Both the position numbers and the translations under genes were made by a program. A DNA stretch of 64,000 nt, taken from CAMLFJ01 sp035524955. GTDB taxonomy: Bacteria > Methylomirabilota > Methylomirabilia > Rokubacteriales > CSP1-6. The notes under the pieces are model-generated. The model was not told where the DNA came from, did not search any database, and saw nothing but the letters and a program-made list of their open reading frames with translations. Each line of letters begins with the position of its first letter. Positions within the stretch are counted from its first letter, which is position 1. The stretch spans positions 1 to 64,000 of the forward strand of contig DATLFG010000080.1 of assembly GCA_035524955.1 (NCBI GenBank), read 5' to 3'. Shown here piece by piece: positions 61,096-64,000 of the stretch.

Positions 61096-61976
61096 GCCGG
61101 CCCCTCCGCCTCGGGCGGCAGCAGATGCGCCAGCGACGGCGTGGTGCGCCAGAAGCCCTCGCGGGCGGCGTAGACGTCGAGATGGGGCGAGCCCCAGTCC
61201 TCGAGCAGCGGCGGTCCCGCGTTCCAGCGCTGTCGGCGGTCCACGCCCTTGAGATAGCCATGGCACGCGCGGCAGGCCTCGATGAAATAGCCCTCCTCCA
61301 GGGCCTCGGCCACGAGCCGGACGAGGTCCCGGGAGTTCCAGGTCTCGCAGAACGGGCACCGGAGGCGCGCCGCGACCCACGCGCCTCCGCAGGCCTGGCA
61401 GGAGAGGCGGCGACGCCCGTCTTCCATCAGGTCGCCGTAGGCCGGCGCGCCGCCGCACCACGGGCAGCCGCCGCGGGTCCAGACGCCGTCCGGCAGCTCG
61501 CGTACCCCCTCGAAGTAGGTCTCGAGTGCGGGCCGGAGCGCAGCCGGCACCAGGAACGCACCCAGGTGGGATCCGAGGCCGAAGCGCTCCTGGAGCCGCG
61601 CAGCCGGATCCCGGTCGAGTCCCGGCAGGAGGGCCGCCGCGTCCATCTCGCCCTCGTCCCAGGCATGGGCGAAGCGCCGGAGGGCGGCGGCGGCCTCCGG
61701 GCCGTCGGCGGCGAGCCGCTCCATCACGGGCCCCAGCAGATCCTCGACGGACGCGGCGGGGATCACGGGCACCGCGTCGGCCAGAAGCGGCCGGCCGGCG
61801 TCCCACCGCCGGCGGCACTCCTCCGCCGTCCAGGACAGGGGCACGAGTCGGGCGGGCGGCTTCCACGTCGCCCACCCCTCGAGGATCGCGGTCCAGAACC
61901 GGAGGGGCTCGGCCAGCGCCGCGCGCCGGGTGAGGAGCGCCTGCCAATCGGCGAGCACCGCGGCGTAGTCGGGCAT
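61092..61976 (-). CDS. fdhE: Formate dehydrogenase accessory protein FdhE
   Basis: A 294-aa FdhE-like maturation factor. The zinc/iron-binding C-terminal half carries CPWCGG, CQACGG, CPFCET and CRACHGY (about 178-245). FdhE proteins interact with the formate dehydrogenase catalytic subunit late in assembly. It follows fdhD by 4 bp and overlaps the hemX-like gene. The N-terminal half is poorly conserved, as usual. Confidence 0.88.
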   Translation of the reverse strand: MPDYAAVLADWQALLTRRAALAEPLRFWTAILEGWATWKPPARLVPLSWTAEECRRRWDAGRPLLADAVPVIPAASVEDLLGPVMERLAADGPEAAAALRRFAHAWDEGEMDAAALLPGLDRDPAARLQERFGLGSHLGAFLVPAALRPALETYFEGVRELPDGVWTRGGCPWCGGAPAYGDLMEDGRRRLSCQACGGAWVAARLRCPFCETWNSRDLVRLVAEALEEGYFIEACRACHGYLKGVDRRQRWNAGPPLLEDWGSPHLDVYAAREGFWRTTPSLAHLLPPEAEGPA

Positions 61977-61980
61977 GACG

Positions 61981-62730
61981 TCAGTCGGCGACGAGCGCGT
62001 CGCCCGCGTAGAGATTGAGGCCGTCCGGCCGCAGGTAACCGATCACGGTGATCCCCAGCTGCTCGGCGAGCCCCACCGCCATCTCGGTCGGCGACGTTCG
62101 CGAGGCGACGACCGGCACGCCCATCCGCGCGGCCTTGAGCAGCATCTCGGACGACACCCGGCCGGTGGACAGGAGGATGCGGTCCACCGTCGGGATGCCC
62201 TTGAGCAACGCCTCGCCCTTCACCTTGTCCACCGCGTTGTGGCGTCCCACGTCCTCCGCCATCACCAGGATCCCCTGGCCGTCGGTGAGCGCCGCGCCGT
62301 GGATGCCGCGGGAGGCCTGATAGCGCGTGGCCTGCCCGTAGAGGTCCTTGATCCGCGCCGCCAGCTGCAGCGGCGTCACCCGCAGGGAGGAGTGCAGCCG
62401 GGGGAAGAGGCGCGGGTCGATGCGGAAGGTGATGCCGCCGCCGCAGCCCGACGTGAGGATGCGCTCGGTCGGCAGCGTCACGGGATGCGCGAGGGTGACG
62501 TCCGCGCGCCCGTCCACCTCGGAGATGTCGAGGCGGGTGATCGCGGCGGGATCCTCCACGACCTTCTCCATCCACAGATAGCCGACGACGAGCGCCTCGA
62601 GCTGGAACGGGGAGCAGAGCAGCGTGAGGAAGCGCTCGCCGTTGACGTAGATGGTCAGCGGCTGCTCCCGGACGACCTCGCCCTTGACCTCGTCGAGGCG
62701 GCCGCCCTTCACGTGGAAGTAGGTCCTCAT
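61981..62730 (-). CDS. fdhD: Formate dehydrogenase sulfurtransferase FdhD
   Basis: A 249-aa protein that transfers sulfur to the molybdenum cofactor of formate dehydrogenase. REQPLTIYVNGERF, LEALVVGYLWMEKVV, EDVGRHNAVDKVKGEAL, STGRVSSEMLLKAARMGVP and SRTSPTEMAV are conserved. The sulfur-relay loop reads TSGCGGG with a single Cys96, lacking the second Cys of the E. coli CxxC. ATG at 62730 is used because an upstream in-frame start at 62793 would lie beyond a terminator hairpin. Confidence 0.93.
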   Translation of the reverse strand: MRTYFHVKGGRLDEVKGEVVREQPLTIYVNGERFLTLLCSPFQLEALVVGYLWMEKVVEDPAAITRLDISEVDGRADVTLAHPVTLPTERILTSGCGGGITFRIDPRLFPRLHSSLRVTPLQLAARIKDLYGQATRYQASRGIHGAALTDGQGILVMAEDVGRHNAVDKVKGEALLKGIPTVDRILLSTGRVSSEMLLKAARMGVPVVASRTSPTEMAVGLAEQLGITVIGYLRPDGLNLYAGDALVAD

Positions 62731-62763
62731 ATCTTCAGTGGCTGCCGGCCTCAGTATAAAGGG

Positions 62764-62787
62764 AAGGGGCCCCTCACGGGGCCCCTT
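62764..62787 (-). terminator. Terminator after the formate dehydrogenase-type operon
   Basis: AAGGGGCCCC (62764-62773) pairs perfectly with GGGGCCCCTT (62778-62787) around TCAC. It is 28 nt after the NrfD-type gene stop. On the minus strand CCCTTTATAC follows, giving a short U-run. It separates the structural genes from fdhD-fdhE. Confidence 0.7.
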
Positions 62788-62815
62788 GTCCAAAGCCGGG
62801 ACGGGCGGACCGGTC

Positions 62816-63634
62816 TCAGGCGTGGGTCATCACGACGACGTAGCGCAGGATGAAGCCGCCGATCAGCACGAGCACCGCCGGGATCACCGCGGGCACCCAC
62901 CGCGCGCCCAGCACGTCGAGCAGCAGGGGGACGACGAGCCCGACCACGACCAGCCCCCCCCAGAACAGCGGGGCCATGGATCCCGAGACCAGCGGGGCGG
63001 CGGCGGAGCCCAGGAGGACCAGGAACAGCACCAGCACCCCCATCTCGAAGAGGATGGCGAAGCGGTCCGCCCGCTTGATCTTCTTGAAGCCCTCCCCCGC
63101 CGCGTCGCCGCTCAGGTAGAGCAGCAGCGAGATCGCGGCCATGCCGGTGGACGCGCCCGAGGCCAGGAAGAGCGCCCCCATCAGCCGGGCGTCGCTCCAG
63201 AACGGCAGCGCGGTGGCGCTCAGCAGCACGCCGGTGTAGCTCGCGAGGAAGAAGCCGAAGATGGTGCCCACCAGGCTGACCTTCCGCCGCAGGGCGGCCC
63301 GCCCCTCGTCGGCGGAGAGCGACAGGACGGAGGACACGAGGGCGAAGAGGCCGAAGACCCCCAGCATCCAGGCCCCGATGGACATCGGATCCCAGAACTT
63401 GAAGTGCATGATCATGTTGAGGAAGCGGCTCGGCGTACCCAGATCGAGGATCAGGAGGATGCCGCAGACCCCGATCATCAGGAGCGCGAGGATGTAGCCG
63501 ATCCGGACGACGGCGCGGTCCCGGAAGCTGCCGAAGTTGTCGGCGACGGCCGCCGTGAAGTAGGCCCCGCCCGCGATACCGCCGAGGAAGAAGTACCAGA
63601 CGATCAGCATGTGCCAGTCGGGAGTCTTAAGCAT
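62816..63634 (-). CDS. NrfD/PsrC-type membrane subunit of a molybdoenzyme
   Basis: A 272-aa integral membrane protein with about eight helices. LIVWYFFLGGIAGGAYFTAAVAD near the N-terminus, DLGTPSRFLNMIMHFKFWDPMSIGAWML near 68-95 and GVLLSATALPFWSDARLMGALFLASG are hallmarks of NrfD-type quinone-reactive subunits. It would pass electrons between the Fe-S subunit encoded just upstream (8-nt overlap) and the quinone pool. Adjacent fdhD/fdhE suggest formate dehydrogenase rather than polysulfide reductase. Confidence 0.9.
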   Translation of the reverse strand: MLKTPDWHMLIVWYFFLGGIAGGAYFTAAVADNFGSFRDRAVVRIGYILALLMIGVCGILLILDLGTPSRFLNMIMHFKFWDPMSIGAWMLGVFGLFALVSSVLSLSADEGRAALRRKVSLVGTIFGFFLASYTGVLLSATALPFWSDARLMGALFLASGASTGMAAISLLLYLSGDAAGEGFKKIKRADRFAILFEMGVLVLFLVLLGSAAAPLVSGSMAPLFWGGLVVVGLVVPLLLDVLGARWVPAVIPAVLVLIGGFILRYVVVMTHA

Positions 63635-64000
63635 CGCCGCTCCCCTTCCCGCCCCGCTCGCGGAAGGCCATGACCGCGCCCACCCCCACCAGCAGCGCGG
63701 CGCCGACCGACAGCACCGAGTCCACCAGGACGTTGCGCTGCGGCAGCAGCGGCTTGTCCGGAAGATTGTAGGTGGCGGGCTTGTCCAGCAGGAGGAAGAA
63801 GGCGTTGAGCCCACCGAGGGGCCCATTGCTGTCGACGCCATAGAGCTGGGCGCCCGGGTAGCCCATCTCCTTGAGCTTGGCCACCCGCTTCTCGGCCTTC
63901 GCCGCCAGCTCGTCGCGGAAGCCGAACTGGATGGAGTCGGTGGGACAGGTCTTGGCGCACGCCGGCCCGAGCCCGTTGTGGATGCGGTCGTTGCAGAACG
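63627..64000 (-). CDS. Formate dehydrogenase Fe-S (beta) subunit, N-terminus off window
   Basis: The open frame enters from the right edge. The last about 123 residues include FCNDRIHNGLGPACAKTCPT, a ferredoxin-type cluster segment, then SIQFGFRDELAAKAEKRVAKL. The C-terminal single transmembrane helix is at VDSVLSVGAALLVGVGAVMAF, with a short charged tail. This is the four-cluster Fe-S subunit design of FdnH/FdoH-like proteins with a C-terminal anchor. The ATG at 63884 seen inside is not the real start. Confidence 0.88.
   Translation of the reverse strand, partial: FCNDRIHNGLGPACAKTCPTDSIQFGFRDELAAKAEKRVAKLKEMGYPGAQLYGVDSNGPLGGLNAFFLLLDKPATYNLPDKPLLPQRNVLVDSVLSVGAALLVGVGAVMAFRERGGKGSGDA

Noticed and set aside
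62731..62793. Longer fdhD start at 62793
   Set aside because: It would place the terminator hairpin 62764-62787 inside the coding region and adds residues outside the conserved FdhD N-terminus.

Overview
The window is about 64 kb of very GC-rich DNA (roughly 70% GC by eye, with third positions nearly all G or C). Genes are tightly packed and almost all read on the minus strand. Many neighbours overlap by exactly 4 nt (GTGA or ATGA), and GTG starts are common. The gene content is that of a free-living, respiring, Gram-negative-type bacterium: Tat and lipoprotein signals, alternative complex III genes, a CpoB-like protein, HslVU, an oxygen-tolerant-type 2-oxoacid:ferredoxin oxidoreductase, and a HemX-type haem operon. 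Taken together this suggests an uncultured soil or subsurface lineage such as Candidatus Rokubacteria (Methylomirabilota). That placement is inference from style and gene mix, not a search. There is no rRNA, CRISPR array, recognisable transposase or prophage.

Layout. 0-0.55 kb: an unrecognised gene cut by the left edge. 0.75-10.1 kb: an operon that reads glcD-glcE-glcF-cupin-lutA-lutB-lutC-DUF2203-HAD, followed by trxB; it oxidises glycolate and lactate. 10.2-13.1 kb: korAB. 13.1-13.5 kb: the only gene-free stretch above 300 bp, filled by hairpins and a 218-bp inverted-repeat element. 13.5-22 kb: an M24 peptidase, then a LysR regulator divergent from gltB-gltD (glutamate synthase). 22-27.9 kb: a secreted protein, DinB, and an operon of B12-type radical SAM, Rieske protein, MoaA, a chlorite-dismutase-family protein and a lipoprotein, preceded by yjbQ. 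28 kb: tRNA-Gly, tRNA-Cys and tRNA-Leu. 28.3-36.6 kb: galT, gpsA, plsY, pgsA, comB and argG, argF, argD, argB in a nearly unbroken overlapping chain. 36.6-42.7 kb: dprA-topA-xerC-hslV-hslU. 42.8-45.9 kb: cpoB, a YeeE-type sulfur transporter and moeA. 46-52.5 kb: alternative complex III genes actB-C-D-E-F without actA. 52.8-61.1 kb: haem genes hemX-hemA-hemC-hemD-hemB, then an Rrf2 regulator, cysK/M, a CysO-like sulfur carrier and an M67 JAMM peptidase, then hemL. 61.1-64 kb: formate dehydrogenase maturation genes fdhE and fdhD and the start of a formate dehydrogenase-type operon (Fe-S subunit, NrfD-type membrane subunit) running off the right edge.

How the parts fit. Glycolate and lactate oxidation, 2-oxoglutarate oxidation by KorAB and formate oxidation feed electrons toward quinone and ferredoxin, and ACIII passes quinol electrons on. 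The haem genes supply cofactor. MoaA, MoeA, FdhD and FdhE serve a molybdopterin enzyme. The sulfur genes (YeeE, CysO, JAMM, CysK/M and a cysteine-free Rrf2) look like a sulfur-carrier route to cysteine. The most unusual items are the CysO-like carrier with a 16-residue tail beyond its Gly-Gly, next to a JAMM peptidase; the actA-less ACIII operon; the radical SAM-Rieske-MoaA-Cld operon; and the large intergenic inverted repeats.
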